Source: JAXMHB01 sp046346965
GTDB lineage: Bacteria > Pseudomonadota > Gammaproteobacteria > Xanthomonadales > SZUA-5
Direction of reading: 5' to 3'
DNA: 64,000 nucleotides
Assembly: GCA_046346965.1 (NCBI GenBank)
Contig: JAXMHB010000007.1
Location: 1-64,000, forward strand
Numbering within the stretch: position 1 is the stretch's first letter; each line of letters begins with the position of its first letter. The translations under genes were made by a program, and so were the position numbers. The notes beneath the pieces were generated by a model. The model had not been told where the DNA came from. It was given only the letters and a program-made list of their open reading frames with translations, and did no database searches. Shown one piece after another: positions 1 through 9,511 of this stretch.

Positions 1-195
1 TTCGTCGGCAAAGGAGCTCGAGCGGCGAACGCGGCGAATTCAGCGAAATTAGAACGGGGCCGGACACTTGCGGCCATTCGGGACCGGCGAAAACGGCGAA
101 AGAATCCCCAGCGCCCTACGCCTCGGCCAGCCGGTACACCCTCGAAGGCGCGCCGGGGGCTCCGTCAGCACTCTCTCTCCACTGCACGATGATCG

Positions 196-414
196 TTGGT
201 GGCATGGCCCCCGGATGCTGGCGTGACAGACGATCTCATGACCAGCGCGCTTGCCTGGCTGCGCGAAAACGGAATCGCGACGCTCAACGTCGCAGGTCCC
301 CGCGAGAGCAAACGCCCTGGTATCCAAGAACAGTCATTCGCCCTGCTGTCCGCCATCGATGCTGCTGTGCGCCAGGTACGGGACAAGCCTCAAGGTCGCC
401 GGCTTGCGACATGA
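196..414 (+). pseudogene. 3' remnant of a molybdenum-carrier-type protein
   Basis: The reading frame at about 226-370 encodes a recognisable C-terminal end, TDDLMTSALAWLREN followed by GIATLNVAGPRESKRPGI. The NVAGPRES..PGI block is what I recall from the 'putative molybdenum carrier' family, a Rossmann-like cytosolic protein of about 150-170 residues. The N-terminal two thirds, including the GGQTGVD-type start, is not present in frame upstream. Positions 1-195 give only disjointed fragments. It faces the metal operon tail to tail. I read it as a decayed gene at the edge of the metal-resistance locus. Function is assigned by family recall only. Confidence 0.5.
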
Positions 415-455
415 CCAAATCCCTGGGCCGCCTTACGGACCAAGCTCCGCAGCGT

Positions 456-800
456 TCATGGCTCGACGTCAAGGATATCCGCCAAGTCCGGCGGTATCGG
501 CATCGGCTTGATGGGATTGACGTTGGCGCCACCCGTGTTTCCAAGTGGGACCCAGATCCGCGAGAACGCCAGGGCAGCGAAGATGCGAGGGAACTGACCG
601 ACAATCTCGCGTCGGTCGCGGCGGCGCCAGCCGATTCGCAGCATGGCGAGATGTGAGCGCACGTGAGGCCAAGTGTGTCGCTGCCCAAGGATGTGTGCGC
701 GTTCGAGATGGCCGAACGCGCGATTCAGGTCACCCCGGCTCTCGGCGTCGGCGGCCGCGGCCATTTCCAGGTCGAATGCGGCGCGAAGTTTTGGATTCAT
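456..800 (-). CDS. DUF3703 family protein, last gene of metal operon
   Basis: A 114-residue soluble protein beginning MNPKLRAAFDLEM. It contains the HLERAHILGQRHTWPHVRSHL block and the tail SRIWVPLGNTGGANV that I associate with DUF3703, a small family of unknown function usually found beside heavy-metal efflux genes. The start is ATG at 800, which overlaps the P-type ATPase stop as ATGA and implies translational coupling. A longer reading back to 932 would run inside the ATPase gene and is rejected. The role is unknown; conserved Arg, His and Trp residues and the context suggest a metal-stress accessory. Confidence 0.8.
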   Translation of the reverse strand: MNPKLRAAFDLEMAAAADAESRGDLNRAFGHLERAHILGQRHTWPHVRSHLAMLRIGWRRRDRREIVGQFPRIFAALAFSRIWVPLGNTGGANVNPIKPMPIPPDLADILDVEP

Positions 801-3049
801 GATCCGATTCCACGGGGAGCGCCGCTTCGGACCAACGGACTTCGGAGCAGCGGCGGGTGCTGCCGAAGTAGCCTCAGGCCGTTGAGCACGACGATCAGGC
901 TGGTGCCCATGTCGGCAAACACGGCCATCCACATGGTGCCCATTCCTGCCAAGGTCAGGCCCAGGAAGATTGCCTTCACGCCGAGCGCCAACGCAATGTT
1001 TTGCTTGAGGATGCTTGCGGTCGCCTGGGACAGGCGCACCAAGATCGGAATCTTGCGAAGATCGTCGTCCATGATCGCCACGTCTGCCGTTTCTATGGCG
1101 GTATCGGTGCCGGCCGCGCCCATCGCAAAACCGATGCTGGCGCGCGCCAGCGCCGGCGAGTCGTTGATGCCGTCGCCGACCATTCCAACCACTCCGCTGG
1201 CAGCGAGCGCTGCAATGGCGGCGACTTTGTCCTCCGGCAATTGGTCACCCTTCGCATTGTCGATGCCCACTTGCCGCGCGATGCTCGACGCCGTGTGCTG
1301 ATTGTCGCCGGACAGCATGAGGGTCTTGATGCCGAGCGCGTGCAACTGCGCGACGGCCTCGAGACTGGTCGGCTTGACGCGATCGGCCACCGCGAACACG
1401 GCGAGGACGGCGGTCGTGCTCGCCAGCAAAGCCGTACTCTTGCCTTGCTTTTCGAGTGCCGTGAGTCGCGACTCCAACTCGCTGCCACAGAGCTTCAGTT
1501 CCTCGATCAGCCGATGGTTGCCGAGGTAGTGCAACTGCCCGGCCAGGGTTCCCTTGACGCCACGTCCGGGCAGCGCTTCGAACGCGTCGACTGGCCGCGC
1601 GCCTGCCGCGCGCGCCCGCAAGCCATTCGCGATGGCTTGTGAGATGGGGTGATCGGAGCGCGCAGCTAAGCTTGCGGCCAAGGTGATCGCTGCCGCCTCG
1701 CTGCCGCTGATCACGACGAAGTCGATCAGCGCCGGTTTGCCTTCGGTGATGGTGCCGGTCTTGTCGAGGGCCAGCCACTTGAGATGCTGAGCCTGCTCAA
1801 GGTAAACACCGCCCTTGATCAGAATGCCGCGACGCGCCGCAGCGCTGAGGCCGCTGACGATGGTGACCGGTGTCGAAATCACCAGCGCGCACGGGCAGGC
1901 GATGACCAGCAGCACCAGGGCCTTGTAGATCCAGGCCAGCCAGCCGCCGCCGAACAGAAGTGGCGGCCCGATGGCGCACAGGAATGCGACGGCAAAAACC
2001 ACCGGCGTGTACACGCGGGCGAACTGATCGACAAAACGCTGCGTCGGCGCCCGGGTTCCCTGCGCGCTCTCTACCGCATGGATGATGCGTGCGAGCGTCG
2101 ACTCGTTCGCCGTGGCGGTCACCGTGAATTCCAGTTCGCCGCTCTGGTTGATGGTGCCAGCGAACAGCGCATCACCCACACCCTTGTCGATCGGGACGCT
2201 CTCGCCAGTGATCGGCGACTGGTCGACGGCCGAGTTGCCGGCGCTGACGATACCGTCGAGCGCCACGCGCTCACCCGGTTTCAGACGCACCACACTGCCG
2301 ACGCCGACCACGCGCGCCATCACAGTCTGCCAACTGCCATCCGGCTGGCGCACGGTCGCGGTATCCGGCGTCATCGCCATCAGGCCACGGATGGCGTTGC
2401 GCGCGCGATCCAGCGAGGCCGCCTCGATGCGTTCGGCAAGCGCAAACAGCACGACCACCATCGCCGCTTCCGGCCACTGTCCGATCAACATGGCGCCGGT
2501 GACCGCGATGGTCATCAGCGCGTTAATGTTGAGCGTCAGGTTGCGCAATGCGATCCAGCCTTTGCGGTAGGTGCCTATACCACCCACGGCCGCGGCCGAT
2601 ATCGCCAGCGCCGCGGGCAGGTACGGCGTCGCCAGGCCAAGCCACTCGGCTGCCTCCGACGCCAGCGCCGCCGCGCCGGCAAGCAGCAGTGGTGTCCAGG
2701 ATTCACGTGTCTCCGCTGGCGCCACCGCAATGGCCTCATCGGGTACGCCGGACACCGCGGGTTCCGCTTTCATGCCCAACGAGGCCACGGCGTCGACGAT
2801 CGGATCGATGCTCGGCAGCCCATGTTGTACCGTCAGTTGACGGCGCATCAGGTCAAAGCTGAGGTCGAACACGCCCGGCATTCCGGACAGGCGCTTGCGC
2901 AGCAGCGCTTCTTCAGTCGGGCAATCCATCGCCTCGATTCTGAAAGTCGATTCCAGCAGCTTGGTATCGGCAGCCGCAGCGCCAGGGCGTGTTGCCTCCG
3001 ATCCGGTGCCCGACGCAGCGGCGCCGGGCTTCTCGTGGTCATCACTCAT
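797..3049 (-). CDS. Zn/Cd/Pb-translocating P1B-type ATPase
   Basis: A 750-residue inner-membrane pump that exports divalent soft metals from the cytoplasm at the cost of ATP. There is one N-terminal heavy-metal-associated domain with MDCPTEE at residues 41-47 (a Cys followed by Glu pair, not CxxC), as in ZntA/CadA relatives. The membrane CPC motif is at 385-387, the phosphorylated Asp is D429 in DKTGTITEG, an SDHPIS nucleotide-domain motif follows, and the hinge GDGINDS begins at 625. All catalytic motifs are intact. It starts 9 bp after the PII-like gene and overlaps the DUF3703 gene. Paired with the RND genes upstream it would feed cytosolic metal into the periplasm for final export. Exact metal preference cannot be read from the sequence. 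Confidence 0.93.
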   Translation of the reverse strand: MSDDHEKPGAAASGTGSEATRPGAAAADTKLLESTFRIEAMDCPTEEALLRKRLSGMPGVFDLSFDLMRRQLTVQHGLPSIDPIVDAVASLGMKAEPAVSGVPDEAIAVAPAETRESWTPLLLAGAAALASEAAEWLGLATPYLPAALAISAAAVGGIGTYRKGWIALRNLTLNINALMTIAVTGAMLIGQWPEAAMVVVLFALAERIEAASLDRARNAIRGLMAMTPDTATVRQPDGSWQTVMARVVGVGSVVRLKPGERVALDGIVSAGNSAVDQSPITGESVPIDKGVGDALFAGTINQSGELEFTVTATANESTLARIIHAVESAQGTRAPTQRFVDQFARVYTPVVFAVAFLCAIGPPLLFGGGWLAWIYKALVLLVIACPCALVISTPVTIVSGLSAAARRGILIKGGVYLEQAQHLKWLALDKTGTITEGKPALIDFVVISGSEAAAITLAASLAARSDHPISQAIANGLRARAAGARPVDAFEALPGRGVKGTLAGQLHYLGNHRLIEELKLCGSELESRLTALEKQGKSTALLASTTAVLAVFAVADRVKPTSLEAVAQLHALGIKTLMLSGDNQHTASSIARQVGIDNAKGDQLPEDKVAAIAALAASGVVGMVGDGINDSPALARASIGFAMGAAGTDTAIETADVAIMDDDLRKIPILVRLSQATASILKQNIALALGVKAIFLGLTLAGMGTMWMAVFADMGTSLIVVLNGLRLLRQHPPLLRSPLVRSGAPRGIGS

Positions 3050-3058
3050 CGGTTTGGC

Positions 3059-3379
3059 TCAGTCGCGCGCGTCGATGGGAAAGGCCGCATCGACCTGGCT
3101 GACATAGATCCAGCCCGCATCGCGTTTGCCGGTGCGGCCGTGCTGACGCATCAGCGCCACGGCCGAATCCACCTGGTCATCTTCGCAGTAGAGCTCGATT
3201 TGGATCTCCGAGGTCACCTGCTCGCCGAGTTCGACCGAGTAATCCTGCTCGCGTGCCGACAGCGCGTGCAGCAGGCCCTTGACGTCGACCAGTCCGATCC
3301 GCGTGAACCCTGCCTCGCGCAATCCGTGCACGATGTCGGCGACGCGGCCACGATGCACGAAAGCCTTGATCTGTTTCAT
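3059..3379 (-). CDS. PII-like (GlnB-fold) protein of metal-efflux cluster
   Basis: A 106-residue protein with the PII outline: N-terminal strand MKQIKAFVHRGRV, a T-loop region at about 37-55, and a C-terminal B-loop-like RTGKRDAGWIYV. The usual GDG of the PII signature is replaced by DAG and the following Lys by Trp, so classical uridylylation and 2-oxoglutarate signalling are doubtful. A PII-like group tied to RND metal-efflux genes is known, and this fits it by position. It overlaps the upstream czcA-type gene by ATGA. Likely role: a metal- or nucleotide-sensing modulator of the pumps. That role is inferred from context. Confidence 0.8.
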   Translation of the reverse strand: MKQIKAFVHRGRVADIVHGLREAGFTRIGLVDVKGLLHALSAREQDYSVELGEQVTSEIQIELYCEDDQVDSAVALMRQHGRTGKRDAGWIYVSQVDAAFPIDARD

Positions 3380-6300
3380 GGTGACGTCTCCTCAAGTGCA
3401 GCACGCCGTTCGGCTCGGTTTTCCAGCCACTCGTAGAGCACCGGCAACAGCAGCAAGGTGAGCAAGGTCGAGGTAATCAGCCCGCCCACGACCACCGTGG
3501 CCAATGGCCGCTGGGTTTCGGCGCCGACACCGGTGGAAATCAGCATCGGCACAAGCCCGAGGACGGCCACACTCGCCGTCATCAACACCGGTCTCAGGCG
3601 CAAGGTGGTGCCTTGCACGACCGCCTCGCGGACCGACAAGCCCTTGTCGCGCAACTCGTTAAGGAAGCTCACCAGCACGATGCCATTGAGCATGGCCACG
3701 CCAAACACGGCGATGAAGCCGATCGCCGAGGGCACCGAGAGGTACTGGCCGGTCAGGAACAAGGCCAGCAGGCCGCCAATGGTCGCGAAGGGAACGTTGG
3801 CCAGAATCAGGGCCGCGTACTTGACCGAGTTGAACGCGGTGTAAAGCAGCACGAAGATGAAGAAGATCGTGACAGGCACGATCACCGCCAGCTTGGTCAG
3901 TGCGCGCTGCTGGTTCTCGAAGGCGCCGCCCCATTCAATCCAGTATCCCACCGGCAAGTTCGTCTTTTGTTCGATGGCGGCCGAGGCTTCCTTGACGAAG
4001 CCGTCGACATCGCGGCCGCGCACATCCATCTGGATCACCGCGTAACGCTGCAACTGTTCCCGGCGCACAAACGAATAACCTTCGGCGATGGTTACGGTCG
4101 CCACCTCGGACAGCGGCACCAACGCGCCAGTCGCGGTGCGCAGAGGAATCCGCCGCAGCGCCTCGATCGAATTGCGCGTTGCATCCTCCAGCCTTACGGA
4201 AATGTCGAAGCGTTTGACGCCATCGAGCAATACGCTCACCGGCTCACCGCCGAGGCCATTGCGCACGATGGTCAGTACTTCTTCGGCGTTCATGCCGTGG
4301 CGCGCGAGTTCCTGGCGATTGACCTCGATCTGGATCTGTGGCTTGCCAATGTTGGCTTCGAGCGACAGGTCGGCCACGCCTGGAATGCCTTCGAGCACCT
4401 CCTTCAACTCCGCACTGATGCGATCGAGTTCCTTCAGATCCTCGCCGTACAGCTTCAATGCCAGGGTCGCGCGCACGCCGGAAATCAACTCCTCGACACG
4501 CATCTGGATTGGCTGGGTGTAGCTCGGCACGGTGTTGGGCACGACGACTTCCAGCTTCTCCTGCATCAGGTCCTCGAGTTCCTTGATGTCGCGACCTGGC
4601 GTCCACTGATCGAGCGGGGTCAGCGCTGTGTAGATCTCCATGTAGTTGACGTCGGCGGTTTCGCCTTTCTCGGCGCGACCGATCATTGCCAGCGTGGTGT
4701 CGACCTCCGGAAATTCCTTGAAGGCCTCGGCGATGCGCTTGCTGGTCTCGATCGAGGTATCGAGCGATGTCGATGGAATGCCGGTCACGCGCCACATGAT
4801 CGAACCTTCCTGCAACTGCGGCATGAACTCCTTGCCGAGGAACGGAAACAGCGCGAGGCTGCCGACCAGGGTGACCATGGCGAACGTCACTACCACACCC
4901 TTTTTTACCAGCGCATGCCCGAGCAAGGGCACATAGATGCGCTTGACGGCGCGAACCAGCCAGGTGTCGCGCTCTTCCTTGGGTTTCAGTATCAGCGCGG
5001 CCAGCACCGGGATCAGGGTCAGCGCCAGAATCAGCGAGCCGGCCATCGCGAAGGCGATGTTGAAAGCCATTGGCTTGAACATCTTGCCTTCCAGGCCTTC
5101 GAGGCTGAACAGCGGCAGGAACACCACGATGATGATGATGATCGCGAATGCGATCGGATTGGCGACCTCGCGCGCCGCAGCCAGCACGGCTGAGGTCCGA
5201 TCGACTGGCTCACCATGCTCACGCCGTTCGGCCATGATGCGGAATGCGTTCTCGACGATCACCACGGCGCCGTCGACCATCATGCCGATGCCAATGGCGA
5301 GGCCCGCCAGCGACATCAGATTGGCCGACAGTCCGAACTGCTGCATGCCGATGAAGGCAATCAGCATGGCCATCGGCAGTGCAACGATGACTACGATGGC
5401 CGAGCGCAGCTCGCCCAAAAACAGGAACAGGATGATGGCGACCAGCATCGAGCCCTCGATCAAGGCTCGGACGGCGGTACTCACCGCCTTGTTGACCAGT
5501 TCGGTGCGCGCATACACGGGCTTGATCTCGACGCCTTCCGGCATCGCGTCGCGGACGATGCCGAGCTTGCCTTCGACGGCTTCGACAACGGCTTTGGCGT
5601 TCTCGCCGAGGCGCGCCAGCGCCATGCCGAGGACCACTTCCTCGCCATCGCGCGTAACCGCACCAAAACGAGGCGCGGGTGCCTCAACCACGCGAGCAAC
5701 ATCGCGCAGATAGACCGGAACGCCGTCTTCCGCCTTGAGCACGATCGCACCGATATCCTCGGCCGACTTGACCAGACCGAGTCCGCGCACCAGATACTGC
5801 TCGGCGCCGACATCCATGACGTTGCCGCCGACTTGCCCGTTGTTAATCGGCAGCGCATTCAGTACGTCGCCGAATCCGAGTCCGCGCGCATACAGCCGTT
5901 GCGGGTCGATGAGCACCTGGAATTCGCGCTCGCCACCACCCCAAGACGTCACGTCGTCGACACCCGGCGCGGTACGCAGCACCAGCCGCACGATCCAGTC
6001 CTGCAGCGTGCGCAGGTCCATGTCGCTGACTTGATCCTTGCTGACGCCTGGCTTGCGCTCGACCGTGTACCAGAGCACTTGGCCGAGCCCGGACGCGTTG
6101 GGGCCCATCGAGGGCTTGCCGTAGCCTTCGGGTAGGCGATCCCCGACCTCCTGCAGCCGCTCGCCGACCAACTGGCGGGCGAAGTAGATGTCCATGTCGT
6201 CTTCGAAATACACCGCGACATAGGACAGGCCGAACAGGCTGACCGAACGGATCTCCTGCACCTTGGGCAGACCGGCCATCGCCGATTCGACCGGGAATGT

Positions 6301-6495
6301 GAGCAGTTGCTCGACGTCTTCGGCCGCGAGGCCCGGCGACTCGGTGTAGATGTTGACCTGGGCCGGCGTCACATCCGGGAACGCATCGATCGGGACGCTG
6401 CGGACCGCGCGCAATCCGAGGAATCCGACGACCAGGAAGACGATCAGCACGAGGACTTTGTAGCGCAGCGATACTTCGACGAGGGCGTTCAGCAT
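3376..6495 (-). CDS. CzcA/CusA-family RND metal efflux pump (copy 1)
   Basis: A 1,039-residue inner-membrane RND protein, full length for heavy-metal efflux pumps. It drives proton/metal antiport in a tripartite complex with the membrane-fusion and outer-membrane proteins encoded just upstream. The start MLNALVEVSLRYK, the porter-domain segment SVPIDAFPDVTPAQVN and the two six-helix blocks are present. In the TM4 motif GIGMMVDGAVVIVEN the proton-relay residues D408 and E415 are present, but position 402, Asp in zinc-type CzcA, is Gly. It therefore belongs to a different heavy-metal subtype from the copy at 27-30 kb. It overlaps the PII-like gene by ATGA and starts 33 bp after the czcB-type gene. 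Confidence 0.93.
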   Translation of the reverse strand: MLNALVEVSLRYKVLVLIVFLVVGFLGLRAVRSVPIDAFPDVTPAQVNIYTESPGLAAEDVEQLLTFPVESAMAGLPKVQEIRSVSLFGLSYVAVYFEDDMDIYFARQLVGERLQEVGDRLPEGYGKPSMGPNASGLGQVLWYTVERKPGVSKDQVSDMDLRTLQDWIVRLVLRTAPGVDDVTSWGGGEREFQVLIDPQRLYARGLGFGDVLNALPINNGQVGGNVMDVGAEQYLVRGLGLVKSAEDIGAIVLKAEDGVPVYLRDVARVVEAPAPRFGAVTRDGEEVVLGMALARLGENAKAVVEAVEGKLGIVRDAMPEGVEIKPVYARTELVNKAVSTAVRALIEGSMLVAIILFLFLGELRSAIVVIVALPMAMLIAFIGMQQFGLSANLMSLAGLAIGIGMMVDGAVVIVENAFRIMAERREHGEPVDRTSAVLAAAREVANPIAFAIIIIIVVFLPLFSLEGLEGKMFKPMAFNIAFAMAGSLILALTLIPVLAALILKPKEERDTWLVRAVKRIYVPLLGHALVKKGVVVTFAMVTLVGSLALFPFLGKEFMPQLQEGSIMWRVTGIPSTSLDTSIETSKRIAEAFKEFPEVDTTLAMIGRAEKGETADVNYMEIYTALTPLDQWTPGRDIKELEDLMQEKLEVVVPNTVPSYTQPIQMRVEELISGVRATLALKLYGEDLKELDRISAELKEVLEGIPGVADLSLEANIGKPQIQIEVNRQELARHGMNAEEVLTIVRNGLGGEPVSVLLDGVKRFDISVRLEDATRNSIEALRRIPLRTATGALVPLSEVATVTIAEGYSFVRREQLQRYAVIQMDVRGRDVDGFVKEASAAIEQKTNLPVGYWIEWGGAFENQQRALTKLAVIVPVTIFFIFVLLYTAFNSVKYAALILANVPFATIGGLLALFLTGQYLSVPSAIGFIAVFGVAMLNGIVLVSFLNELRDKGLSVREAVVQGTTLRLRPVLMTASVAVLGLVPMLISTGVGAETQRPLATVVVGGLITSTLLTLLLLPVLYEWLENRAERRAALEETSP

Positions 6496-6528
6496 GGCGC
6501 CCCCTCAGTTGCTGGCTCTGCAATGGGG

Positions 6529-7737
6529 TCAATGCGCATGACCTTCCCCCATTTGCGACTTCAGTTGACGCGACTTGAGATTGAAGGCGCCAGACACGGC
6601 AATGCTGTCGCCGGCAAGGATGCCGGCGATGATCACTGTGCGATCGCCAATGATCGATCCCGGCTGCACTTCGACCGGTTCGACGCCGCCTGATGTGCGC
6701 CGGAACACGACGGTCCTGCCTTCGAGTTGCACCAGGGCTTCGGTTGGCACCGCCAGTTGTTGGGCCTCCGTACCGGAAGCTTTCAGCAACGCGTCGACGT
6801 AGTCTCCGGCGTGCAGTCGATCGCCGGTGTTCGCAACCTCGATACGCACAATGGCGTTGCGCGTGGCTTCCGCGGTGCGATGGGCACGCAGCGTGACCTT
6901 GCCGGGCAGGCGGGCATCGCCGATGACAACCGTGGCTTGGCTTCCGACTTCGACGCGGTGCGCGTTCTCCGGCGTCAGCTTGGCGTCGACCCATACAATC
7001 GACTCATCGACCAACCGGAACAGCGTGTGCCCCGGTTCGACGCGCTCACCGACGGTGAAGGCGTCTTCAGTGATGCGCCCGTCGTGCGGTGCCGACAAGG
7101 TGAATTGCCCACCCGTGCCGCTGCCACGGATTCCATACGCGCTGGCCTTGGCGCGCGCCTGCTCTACGGCAATCCGCGCCTCGGAATAGCGGCGGCCGGA
7201 GACAGCCTGCTCACCCAGCGCCGACACACGCTTCCATTCCTGTTCGGCGAGCTGCAATTCGCCCTGCGCCTGCGCGACGTCGACGCTCGACAGCGTCACC
7301 AGAGGCGTCCCCGCCTTGACCTCGTCGCCCAGGCGCGCATGGCGCTTGACTACCAGGCCCGGAATACTCGGCGTGATCAGCGTGGTGCCATAGGCGTTTT
7401 CCAAGACTTCGCCCGGCGCCCGCAGCTCTTCGCCCAGGGTCATTGGAGCCAGAGTCTCGAAGCGGACGCCGGCAGCTTCGAGCTGCTCGGCGGACAAAGT
7501 CAGCGGCGACGCTTCCTCGTCTTCGTGAGCCGCTTCGCCTTCCGCGTGCTCGTCATGGTCGCCATCAGACTCGTCTTTGTGGTCTTCGTCGTCTTCCGCG
7601 TCGTCCTTGTGTTCATCGTGCTCCTGCGCCGCCGCTGCAGCGACATCCTTGCGCGCCTCGCCCGGATCAGCGGAACAGGCACCCAGCAGCGTCAGTGCGG
7701 CCACCAGGCCGAGCCATATCCATCGTTGCGCAATCAT
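6529..7737 (-). CDS. CzcB-type periplasmic adaptor lipoprotein (copy 1)
   Basis: A 402-residue membrane-fusion protein that bridges the RND pump and the outer-membrane channel. The N-terminus MIAQRWIWLGLVAALTLLGAC has a lipobox with Cys21, so it is probably lipid-anchored. Residues about 40-75 form an extremely acidic and His-rich stretch with many D, E and H, likely a periplasmic metal-binding arm. A barrel-sandwich hybrid and helical hairpin follow (residues about 95-230), then beta-barrel and membrane-proximal domains ending in GHAH-type residues. It overlaps the czcC-type gene by ATGA, consistent with co-translation. Confidence 0.92.
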   Translation of the reverse strand: MIAQRWIWLGLVAALTLLGACSADPGEARKDVAAAAAQEHDEHKDDAEDDEDHKDESDGDHDEHAEGEAAHEDEEASPLTLSAEQLEAAGVRFETLAPMTLGEELRAPGEVLENAYGTTLITPSIPGLVVKRHARLGDEVKAGTPLVTLSSVDVAQAQGELQLAEQEWKRVSALGEQAVSGRRYSEARIAVEQARAKASAYGIRGSGTGGQFTLSAPHDGRITEDAFTVGERVEPGHTLFRLVDESIVWVDAKLTPENAHRVEVGSQATVVIGDARLPGKVTLRAHRTAEATRNAIVRIEVANTGDRLHAGDYVDALLKASGTEAQQLAVPTEALVQLEGRTVVFRRTSGGVEPVEVQPGSIIGDRTVIIAGILAGDSIAVSGAFNLKSRQLKSQMGEGHAH

Positions 7738-9023
7738 CGAATCAGATCTCCGGAAACAGGGGGCATGCCGGTCCAGTCGTCGAGACGACCGGCTGCAGAA
7801 AGATGGTCCAGCGTCGCGCGCAACAGTTCACCGCGCAGCTCAGCGCCGGCGAGCGCCGTGTCGAGTGCCTGCTTGAGCTGCACCAGATAATCGGAGGTAC
7901 TCAGTTCGCCTGCCTTCCACAGGCGCTCCAGCAGTTCCGCGCGTTCGCCCGTCGCGCTGGCGCCGCTCGATTGCCATTGCTTCCAGGCATCGAGCAGCGC
8001 GGCATAAACCTCGGCGGATTGTTGCGCTCGTGCCCGCAGCTCCAGATCAACGAAGCGGACTTGTGCGGCGAGGCTGTCCGCATCGCCGCGCGCCGCGTCA
8101 ACCTCGGCGCTGAAGTTGTTGCGGACATGGAGCGGAATCGACACCGTCAGACCAATCACGGGTTCGGTATCGAAACCGGTGTCGACCTGACCACCGCGCA
8201 CGCTGAACGTTGGATCGGCCCGCCGATCGCGCTCCGCGGATACGACGCGCGCCTGTGCCGCAAGACTCTGATTGGCCGCGAGAACCGCTTCGGGCAGCGC
8301 GGAAACGCCGGAATCGTCAATCCGCAGGGGTTCGGGAAATGCCACGCCGCTGGCGTCGGGCGGGAGAGCCGTCGGATCACCACCCGCGATCCGCATGGCC
8401 GCTCGCGCCTGCGCCGCTTGGCCGGTCAGCGTCGCAGACTGGACGCGCGCCTCCTCGCGGGCGAGCAGCGCCAGATCGCGTTCCAGCGCCGAAACATCGC
8501 CAACGCGGAGCTGCCGCTCGGCCAAGTCGGCAAAGCGCTCGATCAGCGCGAGTTGACGGCGCGCGATCTCGGCGCGTTCGGTGGCGGTTCCCAGTGCAAA
8601 CCAGGCACTCAGCCATTGCTGCTGGAAGTCGCGTCGGGCCAGTGCGTATCGCGCACTCGCGACCGCCAGTTCAGCGCTGCCGACAGCTGCCCGGGCGCGT
8701 CGCTTGCCGCCGATATCGAGAGACAGCGAAAGACCGGCATCGACGGTGTCGACGTCCGCGCGTTCAGCGCCGAACTCGATTTCCGGGTTGTAGACGGGCT
8801 GCCCAGCAGCGAGTGCTCGGGCCTGCGCGGCGCCGAGCTCGCGGTTTGCCACTTCCGCAGCGGGATGCTTTGCCCACGCAGCCTGCAGCGCAGCCTGGGC
8901 GGGTGCCGGGAGTTGCACCGACGGGATCGGGCGCGGCGCGTTGCCCTGAGCTTGCGCCAGAGTCGGCGCCACAAGAAAAAACAACAACACTGCGCACAGG
9001 CGCAGACTTAACGAAATTGACAT
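7734..9023 (-). CDS. CzcC-type outer-membrane efflux channel (copy 1)
   Basis: A 429-residue TolC-fold outer-membrane factor, the exit duct of the tripartite metal pump. It has a Sec signal peptide (MSISLSLRLCAVLLFFLVAPTLA, cleavage near AQA-QG), then two repeated alpha-helical hairpin halves rich in Ala, Arg, Glu and Gln, typical of the periplasmic tunnel. The length fits the family (about 410-440). It is the second gene of the operon, 63 bp after the small leader protein, and its stop overlaps the czcB-type start. Confidence 0.9.
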   Translation of the reverse strand: MSISLSLRLCAVLLFFLVAPTLAQAQGNAPRPIPSVQLPAPAQAALQAAWAKHPAAEVANRELGAAQARALAAGQPVYNPEIEFGAERADVDTVDAGLSLSLDIGGKRRARAAVGSAELAVASARYALARRDFQQQWLSAWFALGTATERAEIARRQLALIERFADLAERQLRVGDVSALERDLALLAREEARVQSATLTGQAAQARAAMRIAGGDPTALPPDASGVAFPEPLRIDDSGVSALPEAVLAANQSLAAQARVVSAERDRRADPTFSVRGGQVDTGFDTEPVIGLTVSIPLHVRNNFSAEVDAARGDADSLAAQVRFVDLELRARAQQSAEVYAALLDAWKQWQSSGASATGERAELLERLWKAGELSTSDYLVQLKQALDTALAGAELRGELLRATLDHLSAAGRLDDWTGMPPVSGDLIR

Positions 9024-9086
9024 GGTCGTCCTTCATGAATCGCGACATCAGGCGCGCGAACGCGCGCCCATCAGGCGGGTGTCATG

Positions 9087-9458
9087 TCAGACGGCAGCAG
9101 GGGGTCGCAGGGCTTCGTCGAGAGGGGCGCTGGCGGGCAGCCACGAACGGCTGGCGAACTGTTCCTGAGCGGACGGATCTGCCAAGGTCGGCACGTGCAC
9201 GGCGGGCAGAGCGACAAAGTGTGGGCAAACGCAGTGACTGCAAGCACTGGTGTGCAGAACTTGCTGACCGGCTCCCAAGTTGTCGTTGTCTAACGCATCG
9301 ACCACGATGGTCGTCGAACCCGAATACGCGCGCAGGTCGTGGTCCACGCACGCAGCCACGCCGATGCTCTGCACCAGGATCAGCAACAGCATGACCAGCG
9401 CGGGCCAGCGCATGGCCCGAAAGCGCGCAAGTCCGGAACGGGAGCGAAGCGTCAGCAT
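9087..9458 (-). CDS. Small CzcI-like exported protein, first gene of metal operon 1
   Basis: A 123-residue protein with an N-terminal hydrophobic segment (residues about 17-37), then a periplasmic part with a Cys/His cluster, HTSACSHCVCPHF, a plausible metal site. It resembles in position and layout the small CzcI-like or CopL-like proteins that open czc and cop operons, but the similarity is by context and pattern rather than clear homology. A protein of nearly the same length and layout opens the second czc operon at 33 kb. It is probably the first cistron after the promoter region carrying the 9512-9529 palindrome. Confidence 0.6.
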   Translation of the reverse strand: MLTLRSRSGLARFRAMRWPALVMLLLILVQSIGVAACVDHDLRAYSGSTTIVVDALDNDNLGAGQQVLHTSACSHCVCPHFVALPAVHVPTLADPSAQEQFASRSWLPASAPLDEALRPPAAV

Positions 9459-9511
9459 CCGCGGAGCCTAGTCGATCTCGGGCCCCGTACACAATTACAT
9501 TGATGCGAATG

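Noticed and set aside
1784..5193. Long plus-strand frames opposite the P-type ATPase and czcA (1784-3436, 3613-5193)
   Set aside because: They are Arg/His/Gln-rich shadows of conserved genes on the minus strand.
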